Shown: positions 32,410-46,918, numbered from the stretch's first letter. The stretch: 64,000 bases of DNA from Chaenocephalus aceratus (GCA_023974075.1 CM043801.1:18718281-18782280), one strand, 5' to 3'. Notes: generated from the sequence alone by a model not told the origin. Numbers and translations are program-made.

Positions 32410-34067
32410 AGTTCTTTATTTAGAGAGCCCTGATGAGAAGACCTTTGGAAAAACTGGAAAAAAATGGCGCCGAAACTGAATACTTGACGTGGATCATAAA
32501 TATATCAACAATTAAACAACATCTTCAGTTTCTCTTCACACAATACGTCTCCTTGCAGTATCAACACTAATTCGGCTGACTTTTACATTTGATCTAATTC
32601 ATAGATAGGTTATATTTACACCATAACGGTGCACAGCTGATAGAAAAGGACTGTAGTTTTTAAAGATATTACTGATTTTCTTTGAATGTAAGAATGTAAA
32701 TACTGAGTCTGAAATAGTATAGCAATATGCTGTAAAATGATGTGAAAGCATGCATAAAACTATACATCTTCAGATGTTGTACATACACACTAATAATACA
32801 AAGTTATTATGGCTGTGTGCACCTTGTGTGCACCTCCTAGTGGTTAAAGCACGTTATTGAATTATTGTTTGTATGTGTTATATTTGATTAAAAAAATATT
32901 AGGAGTACATACTTTCATAGGGGGAAAGTATAAATATAGAAATATAGAATATAAAAAATCCAGAAGATATTATAAGTGATCTCTACAATAAAACAGTTTA
33001 GTGCAGGATGTACACAGATAGGAGGAGGTGCCACACAGAAAAACAGATTAACCTTTATTTAAACATTAAATATTAAATATTAAGCCTGACAAAGTAATTA
33101 ACGTCTAATATATTGCTTTCCTGCAATGTTAACTATGTTGAAGCACTTATTTTAACTGATATTATACACATTAATTATACTCATGTATGTAGATAGAATA
33201 AGAAATGTGCAGAATATGACAGTTTAATGGTGGAGGTACACACATATTGATAGATGTCTTGTAATGCACTGTTGAGGAACCTGTGACCCAAGTTTTTCAT
33301 TCATTGCATAACTACACCGTAGTTGTGTATGATATGTCAATAAACCTTTGAAAATCTTGAAAGGGATGTGCAAAATAGCCATAATATACAGTCTTTAATT
33401 AACTATTAGTAGAGAATAACGAGTAATGAATATACTTTATTACTTGTCAATTGCAGATACATGTTTAGTCTTCTCAAGCACCAACTATCAAATATCTCTC
33501 CTGATTGTTGGCACTTGACAATAACCTTACCTGAATTTTACTCAGGTGTAACTAAAGTCTGATTTAAGGGTTGTTTATATTTCACATAATTAATCAGAAT
33601 CTGCAAAGTAACTCAAATAAATGCAGTGGAGTAAAAATACCAGGTTAACCTCTGAATTGTAGTGGAGTAGAATTACAAAGTATCAATGAGCTGTCATGTG
33701 GGTATATATTAATGCTGCGCATTATGGACACAAGTGATTTTCACCCATTTATTAATTATATGTTTTACATTTGATAACACCAATGTGTTTAATAATGGCA
33801 ACTTCTAATTGTGGGAAAAAACGAAAACGTTCAGTAGAGACGTCCCATAGAACATTTTGCGAAACACAATAGCCAGCATGTGTAGTTCTGGGGGGGCGTT
33901 CGATTCCAGTTTTGGATAGTCTGGCGTGGTTTCGTTCCATTTCACACAGCTGTTTGAGGCTCTGCGTAACCTTACGGGAACTGTAGTCCTAAACGATAGC
34001 TGGGGATTATGGGTAGTGTAGTGTCTTCGGCCATCCTAAACTCAGAAATGTTGACAATCGCAATGAT
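32410..34067. other. AT-rich interior of the long-TIR element
   Basis: No open frame of note. The segment about 33240-33360 (ending CAATAAACCTTTGAAAATCTTGAAA-like) resembles a recurrent fish retroposon tail, so the interior may itself be composite. Confidence 0.45.
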
Positions 34068-34612
34068 GCTCGAAATGTCCCTTATAGGCCTACGTCTGTT
34101 TCTGGGTATTTTTATTTTGAAATTCAGTTCCTGACGGACACCAAAAAAGCCCGAGATTATGGAATTAAACCAATAAATAAAAGCAAGGATAATTGTGTGT
34201 TATTGGTGAGTAAATAACAGTGTGTTATTTTGAAAAGAATAACAAATTAGAAGGAAAAAAATATTTTAAAATACAGATTTCAGTATCCTGAGGCTCTGAG
34301 CCCCATTTATTTTCCTCACAGACGGCAACAAAAGTCCGAAATTATACGATTTAAAATAAAAGCAATAACTGTGGCTTGATATTGAGTAAGAACATGTTTT
34401 TATGAACCACACAGCTTCCGGTCTTCCACGACCCGACCGGAGAAAAAGACGTGCTGCAGCCTGCAGGCACGAAACACGTTACCAGTAGAAATACATTGCT
34501 TTTAAAATCGTGCTGTGCAACACGAAAAAAAGGGGCAAATCGTGATGGTGAACACGAATCAATAGATTAAAAATCGTGTTGGTGAACACGAAATGCCGTG
34601 AGACTGGGTTGC
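34068..34612 (-). repeat. Right terminal inverted repeat with iterated hairpins
   Basis: Mirror of the left arm, with hairpins at 34508-34525, 34540-34557 and 34574-34591 at the same 32 and 34 bp spacing. It ends GGTTGC at 34612. Confidence 0.9.
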
Positions 34613-35138
34613 CTATTATGATGTATTTGTGCCAGAACTATTGCAACTAGTGGTACTTCTACTATTGTGCTGACAGTGTTACTTGTCAGACTGTCATTAT
34701 CAATATCCATTATCAGCGCACCTTCTTTCTACATATATAAAATGCACTTCTTGTGGTGAATAACTGATGATGATCTCATGCCTGTCCCAGAAATATGATG
34801 CTACCGCTAGCAGCTAATTAGCTTATCTTGGGACTAGAAGTGAGGGGAAACAGCGAGCTAGCCAAGCTCTGTCAGATTTTAAAATCCTTCAGCCAGCAAC
34901 TTTAAATCTCTTTACATCAGGGTTTTAAACCTTGTAATGTATGGCAACATCACATTCTTCATTCCAGTGGCTAATCTCACTTACATGTCACACTTTTTGG
35001 CTCAATGTCTTAGACACAGCCATGTTAGCTAATTCACCCAAGCTATTATTCCTCCAGCTCCAGCTTCATATCAAACAACAGTAATGAGGACAATAAATAT
35101 ATATGTTTTCTGCTGTTATTTCTACAGTATCATTACTA
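34613..35138. other. Short spacer, possible degenerate dispersed repeat
   Basis: GCTAGCAGCTAATTAGCTTA near 34807 and the GGGGAAACAGCGAGCTAGCC segment following it recall a repeat frequent in teleosts. No element ends were found. Confidence 0.3.
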
Positions 35139-36100
35139 GGCAAGGCAAGTTTATTTATATAGCACTTTTCAACACAAGGCAATTCAAAGTGCTTTACAAA
35201 AAACGAAAGACATTAAGAAAATGTCATTTAAAATCAGTCATTAAAAAGAAAAGATAATAAAATAAACATTAAAAGAAAAAATACATGGATAAAAGTTACA
35301 GTGCAGTTTAAGATGTGAATAGTTCAATTAAAAGCAGCGGCAAAAAGAAAAGTCTTTAGTCTGGATTTAAAAGTAGTCAAAGTTGCAGTGGACCTGCAGT
35401 TTTCAGGGAGTTTGTTCCAGATATTTGGAGCATAATAACTGAACGCTGCTTTACCATGTTTAGTTCTGACTCTGGGGACAGAAAGCTGACCAGTCCCTGA
35501 AGACCTGAGAGATCTGGATGGTTCATAATTTAGCAGTAGGTCAGAAATGTATTTTGGGCTAAACCATTCAAAGCTTTATAAACCAGCAGCAGTATTTTGA
35601 AATCTATTCTTTGACACACAGGAAGCCAGTGTAAAGACTTCAGAACAGGAGTGATGTGATCCACTTTCTTAGTGTTAGTGAGGACTCGAGCAGCGGCGTT
35701 CTGAATCAGCTGCAGCTTTCTAATAGATTTTTTAGTGAGACCATTGCAGTAGTCCAGTCTACAGAAGATAAAAGCATGGACAAGTTTTTCCAAATCCTGC
35801 TGTGACATTAGTCTTTTAATCCTGGATATATTCTTTAGGTGATAGTAGGCTGATTTAGAAACTGTTTTAATGTGACTGTTGAAACTCAGGTCAGAGTCCA
35901 TGACTACACCTAGATTTCTGGCTTTATCTGTTGTTTTGAACATTGCAGACTGAAGCTCAGCGCTAACTTTTATACGTTCTGCCTTGGCTCCAAAAACCAT
36001 TAAATCAATTTTATCTTTGTTTAATTGGAGAAAGTTCTGACACATCCAGTCATTGATTTGTTCAATGCACTTACTCAGTGTTTGAATTGGAGCATAGTCT
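35139..36100 (-). pseudogene. L2-type LINE, 3' part of reverse transcriptase and 3' tail
   Basis: The minus-strand frame 36045-35530 reads MCQNFLQLNKDKIDLMVFGA, ARNLGVVMDSDLSFNSHIKT and HAFIFCRLDYCNGL, then RVLTNTKKVDHITPVLKSLH and LPVCQRIDFKILLLVYKALN. These are C-terminal reverse transcriptase segments of L2/CR1-clade fish LINEs. A frame break follows. The 3' end towards 35139 has the AAGGCAAGTTTATTTATATA tail common to this group. It is the continuation of 40853-41352, separated by the Gypsy insertion. Confidence 0.9.
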
Positions 36101-36612
36101 TGTTACGGTTATCCGAGAGGACCCAAACGCAGGACACGGCAGAGTGTTAAAAAGGTTTATTTTGAAGTGGAGGAGCGTGGAGAATAATCCGGTTGGTGGC
36201 GGCTGTTGAGGTGGAGGAGCGTGGAGAATAATCCGGCTGGTAGCGGCTGTTGAGGTGGAGGAGCGTGGAGAATAATCCGGCAGGAGAGTGATCCTGGAGC
36301 ACAAGAAGAACAGGTAAAAAGAACATTCAGGTGTAGGGGAAATAGCTAATAATGCTAAGAAGGCTGAGAAGGCTGAGAGTTTTACCACTGGGGTTAAACA
36401 ACGATCTGGCGCTGACAAGTTGTGGAGCCTCCGCTGATATGCCATTAGTAAATGGCTGATGGAAATCAGGTGTGTAGCAGAGGAGGGTGCCCAACTGATT
36501 GTAGCAGGTGGAGGTTGAGCCGGGAGCCAGGAGTGACAGCCACCACGCCCACACAGACAGGAAAAGGGAAAAACACACACAAGGGAGGTGGCTGGAGAAT
36601 ACAACCACCACA
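36101..36612 (-). repeat. Gypsy 3' LTR (512 bp) with three 44-bp units
   Basis: Contains three tandem units beginning GTGGAGGAGCGTGGAGAATA (from about 36165). A G-run of about 13 bases on the minus strand (36616-36630), the polypurine tract, adjoins it. Confidence 0.93.
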
Positions 36613-36628
36613 GTACCCCCCCCCCCCC

Positions 36629-38754
<2,126 letters not shown>

Positions 38755-38794
38755 TGGGACAGTCGTAGGGTCGATGAGGAGGAAGAGAGAGAGC

Positions 38795-39334
38795 TCACTG
38801 TTTACTGAACACCTCTCCTAGGTTATGATATTCAGTGGGGACAGATGACAGATCAGGCGGCTCGATCTTGGGTGGTAGAGAGGCAGCCTCTGCTGGTGGT
38901 AGGGCAGACTGCAGGCATGAGGAAAGCAAAAAAAAACTCCAACTAATGATTTTGCCAGTTACCCAATCAATCTGGGGGTTGTGTGTTCTTAACCAGGGAT
39001 GGCCCAGCACTATGGGGGCATGAGGTGAGGAAATTAGGTGAAACTGAATAAACTCACAGTGGTTTCCAGACAGAATGAGGTTTACTGGCTTGGTGCGGTG
39101 AGTGACTTGGGCCAGGAATTTTCCATTTAGAGCATTAGCATTAAGAGGTGAATCTAACACTTCGCAGGAAATTCCTGCCTGAGCTGCAATGTCAATGTCC
39201 AAAAAGTTCTCATCCGCCCCCGAGTCCACTAAGGCGAGCAGGGGTAGGCACTGTTGGTTGCAGCAAAGCACGGCTTCTAGCTGTGTTCTGGGTCGGGGGT
39301 TGGGAGAGAGAGAAGGGCTCGCCAGAATCCCCAC
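38795..39334 (-). pseudogene. Gypsy protease region
   Basis: LLALVDSGADENFLDIDIA carries the Asp-Ser-Gly active site of retroelement aspartic proteases. It overlaps the end of the gag frame by about 60 bp and ends at a stop near 38795. Confidence 0.85.
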
Positions 39335-40368
39335 AGCGACTGACGAGCCTGACCTTTTGGCAGATTAGGACAGGAGGAAACAAGATGACTGGTTTGGCTG
39401 CAATAAACACATTCCCCAGCATGGATCCTTCTAGCACGCTCAGATGGTGAGAGGCGGGCCCTTCCCACTTGCATGGGCTCATCTCCAGGGGGTGAGACCG
39501 AGTAAGGAGACGGGAAAGATCTGGAGATTGGGGTAGTGGCAGTGCCAATTTGGGGATCAAGTGAAGAGTAGTTGGGGTTGGAGTGACGTCTATTCCTATC
39601 CCTACGTCTCTCTCTGAGGCGATTATCAATCTTGATGGCTGTGGCAATTAAATTATCCAAGCTAACTGGATAATCCCTAGCAGCTAGCTCGTCTTTAATT
39701 GCTTCGTTCAGCCCCTGAAGAAAAACATCCTGCAATGACTCGTTATTCCAGTGTGAGTCGGCAGCAACTGTTCTAAACTCAACTGAAAATTCGGCTACAC
39801 TACGGGAGCCCTGTCGGAAAGAAAGAAGGCGTCTAGAAGCGTCCCTCCCCCATACAGGGTGATCAAAAACTTTTTTCATTTCGGAAATGAAAGTATCATA
39901 TGACCCGCACATTTGTGGCTGGCTCTCCCTAACAGCTGTAGCCCAATCTAAAGCCCTCCCCCTCAACAGACTCATTACATATGCTACCCTAGCCCCATCT
40001 GTGTGATAAGTACTAGGCTGCTGCTAAAAAACTAACATACACTGGAATAAAAAGGCTCTACAAATACCCAAATCTCCAGCGTATCGCTCCGGTGTGGGAA
40101 TGACAGCCTCTCGTAGCTGATGGAGGGGTGCGGCATGAGGGGGGGAGGGGCTGTCGGCTGTGCCGCGGGCTGCGGGGGAGAAGACTGTGAGGTGAGCAGT
40201 TCTGCTTGCGTACCGATCCTTTGTACGTTAGTGGAGAGGTTCCGCAGAGTCTCCACTACTTCACGGAGAACCGCATCGTGATGCCCCACGAGAGCGCCTT
40301 GATTGGCCAGGGCCTGGCTGAGTTCGTCCGCAGTTTTTTACCCGGTGGCCTGTGTCTGCTGGGTCCAT
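39277..40368 (-). pseudogene. Gypsy gag, frameshifted
   Basis: Starts at the ATG at 40368 (MDPADTG). It then continues in other frames: [20 protein letters not shown] around 40285, and a gag-like domain from 39975 (LRGRALDWATAVRESQ, FRQGSRSVAEFSVEFRT, LQDVFLQGLNEAIKDELAAR). A CCHC zinc knuckle CVYCSQTSHLVSSC is present near 39370. At least two frame breaks. Confidence 0.85.
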
Positions 40369-40384
40369 ACTGGCCAGATCGTTC

Positions 40385-40852
40385 TGTTACGGTTATCCGA
40401 GAGGACCCAAACGCAGGACACGGCAGAGTGTTAAAAAGGTTTATTTTGAGGTGGAGGAGCGTGGAGAATAATCCGGCTGGTAGCGGCTGTTGAGGTGGAG
40501 GAGCGTGGAGAATAATCTGGCAGGAGAGTGATCCTGGAGCACAAGAAGAACAGATAAAAAGAACATTCAGGTGTAGGGGAAATAGCTAATAATGCTAAGA
40601 AGGCTGAGAAAGCTGAGAGTTTTACCACTGGGGTTAAACAACGATCTGGCGCTGACAAGTTGTGGAGCCTCCGCTGATATGCCATTAGTAAATGGCTGAT
40701 GGAAATCAGGTGTGTAGCAGAGGAGGGTGCCCAACTGATTGCAGCAGGTGGAGGTTGAGCCGGGAGCCAGGAGTGACAGCCACCACGCCCACACAGACAG
40801 GAAAAGGGAAAAACACACACAAGGGAGGTGGCTGGAGAATACAACCACCACA
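40385..40852 (-). repeat. Gypsy 5' LTR (468 bp) with two 44-bp units
   Basis: Same ends as the other LTR but one 44-bp unit fewer. The sequence just inside (GAACGATCTGGCCAGTATGG on the minus strand) does not show an obvious standard tRNA primer site. Confidence 0.93.
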
Positions 40853-40857
40853 AGTCT

Positions 40858-41352
40858 CCTGGTGAAATTGTTACGTAAATTTGTGTGTCATCCGCATAGC
40901 TATGGTAACTTATTTTGTTGTTTTTTATTATCTGAGCCAGTGGTAGCATGTAGATGTTAAAGAAAAGAGGCCCCAAGATGGAGCCTTGAGGTACCCCACA
41001 TGTCATATTTATCAACTCAGATGTGTATTTACCTATAGAAAAAAGTAGTTTCTGTCCTTTAAGTAGGATTCAAACCAATTTAGAACTGTTTCCGAAAGTC
41101 CCACCCAGTTTTCTAGTCGGTCGAGTAATATGTTGTGGTCAACAGTGTCAAACGCAGCACCGAGATCTAATAATACTAACACTGAAGTTCTGCCACTGTC
41201 TGTGTTTAAGTGGATGTCATTGAAGACCTTTACAAGAGCAGTCTCAGTGCTGTGGTTTGGACGAAAGCCTGACTGGAACACATCGAAACAACTATTTAAA
41301 TGCAAGAAATTACTCAACTGTTGAAAAACAACGTTTTCAATGATTTTACCTA
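40858..41352 (-). pseudogene. L2-type LINE, reverse transcriptase N-terminal part (5'-truncated)
   Basis: Minus-strand segments SNFLHLNSCFDVFQSGFRPN, HSTETALVKVFNDI and LVLLDLGAAFDTVDHNILLD, then TCGVPQGSILGPLFFNIYML and SYADDTQIYVTISPGD. AFDTVDH and YADD are the reverse transcriptase catalytic motifs. A frame break lies between the two blocks (near 41030). The element starts abruptly at about 41352, so its endonuclease domain is missing. Confidence 0.9.
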
Positions 41353-41359
41353 GAAATAC

Positions 41360-43440
41360 TACTGCTACTTATATTGTTAAAACTACTACTGCAAAACTGT
41401 GACAACAATCACTCTAACTACTACCCAACCAATAGTACCGTATAACTGTAGATTCTACAATTATTTACACCACCACAAACCAATCCGAACACACCTGAGC
41501 CCAGAGCAGTCAGGGTCAGCCTGCCTGATTAGACTGAGGCTGGTGTGAAGGGACCAGCTGGTGCTCGAGAAAAAGGCCTGAAGGAATTATTGACCCATCT
41601 CAACTCTCACCCCCTCACTCTCACATGCGCACCCTGGGCTGTGACCTGTGAAATTACTGCTCCGCTGGTGAGATTTGTTTCTGAGGGGCTCTATCAGCTT
41701 CTCAATGTGCCGTGAAGACAGGTGAAAAGAGAGACACAAAGAAAATGCGTGTAAAAGCTAACAGATGCTCGTTACACGCACACACGACAAAACAACACAC
41801 ATACACAAACATGTATATGTATTCATAGAGCACAGCAAATGTAACAGTGTCTTATAAGTTATATGTTTCTTTTCAAGCTACACTTTTGTCCTCTGCCAGA
41901 ACATTTCAAGGATTTAGCGGTATTCTTTTTCTTTCTTTTTTAAAAAAATCAGAATGGATTTTGGCATTGAAAATAAAGTGTTGTAATTACATGTCTGCCT
42001 GCCAGAATAAAAATCACAAACTTTCCATAGTACTTCTACAAACGGCCTCAATCCTGCTAACCGAAGGTCACAGTTAACATCGAGCATTATTTAGAAAATG
42101 AGAGAGTTTGAGAGAGAGAGTGACATAGTTAGAGGAAGTGAATAAGAAATGCAGTGGGGTTCTCATTCCTAATATGCATGCTGCTGAATATTCATGAGGC
42201 TAAAAAACACTTCCAATTAACTTTATGAATTATTAATATTCATGATAAAAGCCTATGCATATGCATTTTCTCTTTTATTGTTGGCCTAAGTGCCACTGTG
42301 CACCAGTGTGTGATGGACCCAAGATGTGTGTGTGTTTGTGTCTGTGTATTTCGATGCGTGTAGGCGTGTGACAGAGAGAGAGGAGAGGGAGTGGGGCGAG
42401 GGGGAAAGCGGAGGTTTATTTGTCAGCCTGGATGTTCACAATTCTGTTTCTTTGTGCAGACTATCTCCCTCTTCCGTTTGCTTGTCTGATTTCTAACAAA
42501 CATCTGCATGACAAGGTGTCAGACCAGAAAAATATGTGCACCCACGCTCCAGATTTCATGTCATTTACATAAAGATTTCAACACTAAAACTGAACTACGC
42601 AGTCTGTACACTGTGATTTAATTCAGACAACTCGCTATTTAGTTGTTACAAATCAACATAAATATCGATATTATCTCATCAGCATTGTTGATCACCTATT
42701 TGACACTAAAACCTGATGATTATAACGTAGAGTCTTACATCATGTGTCAGCACTTTGCTATTGTTGGACTGTTTTATAAATGATGCAAACCAAGCCACAG
42801 AAATAAAGCTTTGCATACTCAGGGGTAAAGCAAGGTCTAGACTTTCCTTCTCAATGTTTTTTGGGTTGGTCCCTATGAATTCTGTCCAGTAGAGACACCA
42901 TCAGTCTAAATGGTAGGTCATATTGTTCTTTTAGTGTGGTCGTAGAATCAAAACTGAACGACAAAGATGTGATTTCAAATGTAGCCAGCTTATCGTTGAC
43001 GTATTCTGGGTTTGAGTGTAGGAGACAAAGAGATAGAGAGTACCAGAGGGACAAGAGAGAAGTGGGCAGGGATTGAATGAGAAGATTAGATGGACATTGA
43101 CTGAGAGATTTGAGACGAGAGAGGGATAGACAGACCGAGTGAGAGCGAGAGTGTGATTCAGAGAGCGAGGCCCAGTGATAACGAATCAGCTATCTTGTTG
43201 AACCAGGCCTGTGTCTAGCTCACCTACATGAACACACTCGCTCTAATTGCCTAACACAATCATGTGAAGAGAACGAGTGGCAGTTTGAGAGGCGGACAGT
43301 CGGTGGTCGCATGCACACCACATGTGTCATCACAGTGTTGCCATGGTAATGGAGCTTTTGTCTGATCCAGGGTGAACTTTTATTTACAAGAGCACTGGCT
43401 CTCGCACAGCAACGTGAAAGACAGACACACTCACTGACGA
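41360..43440. other. Unique-looking intron DNA with a motif-dense block
   Basis: No exon or transposon was recognised. The segment 42170-42290 is dense in TAAT, ATTCAT and ATGCATATGCAT motifs. Confidence 0.5.
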
Positions 43441-43442
43441 CA

Positions 43443-43573
<131 letters not shown>

Positions 43574-43622
43574 GAGACAGGAAGGGGGAATGTACGGTCA
43601 CTCAGCCCAACACATCACTCAC

Positions 43623-43808
43623 ATCTTGTGACGACACCCTCCAGCCTGATGATGTTGGGATGGTCAAACTGTCCCATGATGGAGGCCTCAGACAGGAAGT
43701 CCCGCCTCTGTTTGTCAGAGTACCCCGCCTTCAGACTCTTGATGGCCACGTAGATCTCCCTCTTTCCCTGAACACGCAGCCGACCACTGCACACCTCCCC
43801 AAACTCTC
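43623..43808 (-). CDS. epha4: Eph receptor exon: kinase N-lobe
   Basis: 186 nt; acceptor GTGTGTAG, donor GTGAGTG. It reads [40 protein letters not shown] and [21 protein letters not shown]. It completes the glycine loop GAGEFGEV, supplies the ATP-anchoring lysine in VAIK, and the alpha-C glutamate in FLSEASIM. The last base joins the next exon to make Cys (VVTRC|KP), an EphA4-type feature. The donor is followed after about 54 bp by a GCAC tetranucleotide array. The 22.2 kb intron with most of the transposons comes next. Confidence 0.96.
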
Positions 43809-43906
43809 CTACACACACAAATATGAGAGAGTCGTAATTAGAATCAAAGTACAATTTTTACTGTCTTTTGAGTTATTAATCCACTACTATTTTACTGCCA
43901 ACTCAC

Positions 43907-44032
43907 CAGCTCCAATGACTCTCTCTATGCGGATATTGGAAGCATCGATCTCTTTGGCAAAGTCCCTGACAGCCTGGTTGGGGTCTTCGTAAGTGTGAGG
44001 ATGGATGTAAATCCTGCTGCCTGGCAGCTTGA
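43907..44032 (-). CDS. epha4: Eph receptor exon: juxtamembrane tyrosines and start of the kinase glycine loop
   Basis: 126 nt; acceptor CTCCTGCAG above 44032, donor GTGAGT below 43907. It reads [40 protein letters not shown] and AG. The two juxtamembrane tyrosines whose phosphorylation releases kinase autoinhibition are present in the YIxPxTYEDP motif. The usual Asp in YIDP is His here. The exon ends inside the nucleotide-binding loop (IGAG|EFGEV). A 98-bp intron follows, the shortest in the window. Confidence 0.94.
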
Positions 44033-44670
44033 CTGCAGGAGAGGAAAAGAGGAACAATTGGGAGATATTAATAAAAAAGATAATGTTTAATGCTTAATGT
44101 CCTGAAATATAGCCAGCTTTTGCTCAGTGTGTGGTTTTCCATTGGTTTGATAAAGTAAACAGTATCAATAAGGTATTGCGCCTCCAAGGAAATTAATGAA
44201 TTCACGTTAAATTGTGAGTTTAAGCGTGGGTGTTCTGTTTGAGTGATAATTGACACACAACTAGGTTGTTGGCAATGGTGTTAAAATGACTCACAATTTT
44301 AACAGGAACCAATAAGGAGCTTCTCTATGCCAGCAAACATTTGTGCAAGAAAGTGTGAAACAACAATCCTCGCATAGACACAAACTGTATGTCATTCTGT
44401 AGCTCTGACTGTTCTCATGATACAGCAAACAAAGTGTGTCTGTTCAACTCAGTCAAACTAAATACAGGCAGTGATGGGATTAGTGTGTAGGGTGCTTTCA
44501 TAGCCCACACTTACATTTATAAATAAATCCTTGAGAGAAAAAGAATACAAATAAATCAGTTTGAATGCATCGTCCCATAATGTCACTGAATACACTGCTC
44601 AATAACAAAATGAAACATTACAATTTTAACAGCAACAAACATGCCAGCATTTAAGAGTATGTGTCCTTAC

Positions 44671-44738
44671 CTCTACCATGTTGGAACTGCATCTTCTCTT
44701 CATCAGGGTCCTGTTTGGCCTTGATATATCCACAGTGC
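44671..44738 (-). CDS. epha4: Eph receptor exon: juxtamembrane, first part
   Basis: 68 nt. Acceptor TGTTTCAG above 44738, donor GTAAGG below 44671; both ends are split codons compatible with the neighbours. It reads HCGYIKAKQDPDEEKMQFQH then GR. The KAKQxxDEEK block right after the membrane is the element that most favours an EphA4-type receptor, since other EphA and EphB paralogues differ here. Confidence 0.88.
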
Positions 44739-45105
44739 CTGAAACACAAAATGCACAGCTTGATTATGATCCAGTATATATACAGTGTACACTCCCCCCC
44801 CACACAGCTACCAATACATCTGTATAAGACATCTATGAGAGATCCCATGCCCTTGAGTGTGTATGTGCAATCCAACACAGGTGCTTGATATATTAAATCT
44901 ATGATATTTCCAGAAAAATCCTCTGCCACGATGTGCAAAGCCAGAAGCTCTGTATGAACAACTAGATATTTGATTTTGTCTCCGCACACCCATTCCTCTT
45001 TATCAGACAAGCCTGGAGGAAACAAAGCTCCAAACTGTTTTTCTCTGCGTCTACCTGTCAATGCTATACTCCCCTTAAAGCTCTTAAGCCTGAGGTTCTG
45101 TGAAT

Positions 45106-45108
<3 letters not shown>

Positions 45109-45203
<95 letters not shown>
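45109..45203. repeat. (GT)n microsatellite
   Basis: Interrupted once by TTTGTTA near 45142. Confidence 0.97.
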
Positions 45204-45204
<1 letters not shown>

Positions 45205-45476
45205 ATATATGTCCCTATCGAGGCAGATGTATGCTTGAAAGAACCCCTCCCTTTTGCCGCCCATGCACCCCTCTGGCTGTTAACAACTGCCTTCAATAAT
45301 CATGCGTCTCGCACACAGCTCAATGCCCTTTCTGAACCCCTCTGTGCACACATGCACACCCCCCTGCAGTGAGGGTTAGTCAAACGATCAAGAGAAAATA
45401 TTGACAAATTGATCAACTCAATCCTACCATCCAGCTGTGAGGAAGTGTTAAACTAACTCAAAGCTTTGATGCTGCT

Positions 45477-45479
<3 letters not shown>

Positions 45480-45515
<36 letters not shown>
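45480..45515. repeat. (GT)18 microsatellite
   Basis: Uninterrupted. Confidence 0.96.
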
Positions 45516-45518
<3 letters not shown>

Positions 45519-46288
45519 GGTGGTTTTATGTTTGTGCTAGTGGACGTCCTTTTCCCTTAGTTGAGCTTCCAACTCTATTGTTTAACAGCCCTGATAAGCT
45601 ATAACGCTGTATTTGAGATTTACAGTCTTTTACATTTCGCTCAAACATTTTAGGCCAAAAAAACATAAAAAGAAAGTTTTAGATAACGAGGTACTAAACA
45701 CGACATAAATACTACAGCCTCCTACTCGCTCCTCTTTTCCACTCTTGTACAATCCTCTTCAACTGCTGTACAAGTAAAGCAGCAACCAGTCAGTGCGTCT
45801 TTCCATCAGGAAGATAAATTGATGCGGGCTAGGAGCCAAGAGAAACTGGGAATCATCCGCACAGACTGTATATGGTTTAAGGAAGCAGAGTGGAGGAGGA
45901 CAGAGGAGAAAAGCACACTGATAGTGAAAATGTTGGATAAACACAATACTAAGATAATCAAAAAGCAGAATACTGAGTGTGAAACAGTCAAGAGTAATAA
46001 TAATAGACAGCAAGACAGAAATGGAGAAAGGTGGGGTCTCGCTGGGCTCAGTAAATCTCCGTCATTTGGTGTTTAATCCCTGTGTGATGTGACACAGCTG
46101 AATGCATGTGAAACTCAGACATCAATAGACCATCTTGGGAATATACAGACACACACACACATAAGGGTAGAGACCGGTTGCCGGTATTTGGGAATAAAGA
46201 GGAGGGGGCATAATGATCTTCGGGCCCCACCTGGTTATCAGCTGGGCTCAAGCCAGTCAAACACCAAGGGACTATCATTACCCCCTTG

Positions 46289-46554
<266 letters not shown>

Positions 46555-46638
46555 GTGCTTAGGGGCATGTGTTTAGAGCATATGGGGAACGGGGACATAG
46601 GTCACACCTCTGCTCCAACTGTGATAATCCCGTGGGGG

Positions 46639-46640
<2 letters not shown>

Positions 46641-46697
<57 letters not shown>

Positions 46698-46832
46698 ACA
46701 CAACACACACACAACCACACACACACACACCACACACCACACACAACCACACCACACCACACACACACAACACACACACACACACACACACACCACACAC
46801 ACACACACCACAACCCACACACACACACCACG
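46641..46832. repeat. Decayed (CA)n array
   Basis: The left half is pure CA; the right half is a mosaic of CCACA, CAACA and ACCACACC. Confidence 0.95.
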
Positions 46833-46917
46833 TGTAGTTGAGGGAAACCTAAGTTCAAAACACTTCCCCATCACTGCTTGATGTGAATATGTGCTGGTGT
46901 GTCTTCACGGGTGCATG

Positions 46918-46918
<1 letters not shown>

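Larger units (their letters stand above)
31220..34612. mobile_element. Unassigned DNA element with ~540-bp terminal inverted repeats
   Basis: Arms 31220-31753 and 34068-34612 are inverted copies that differ mainly by a 10-bp insertion in the right arm (near 34081-34090) and scattered substitutions. The outermost shared bases are GCAACCCAGTCTCACGGCAT. Each arm carries three 18-bp imperfect hairpins plus a fourth longer one at mirrored positions. No target duplication could be identified and no transposase frame is present, so this is a large non-autonomous or foldback element of unknown superfamily. The left inner part was later split by a LINE fragment. The inner 1.66 kb is AT-rich and non-coding. 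Confidence 0.85.

Noticed and set aside
40858..41360. A functional reverse transcriptase gene
   Set aside because: The frame is broken, the element is 5'-truncated and it is split by the Gypsy insertion.
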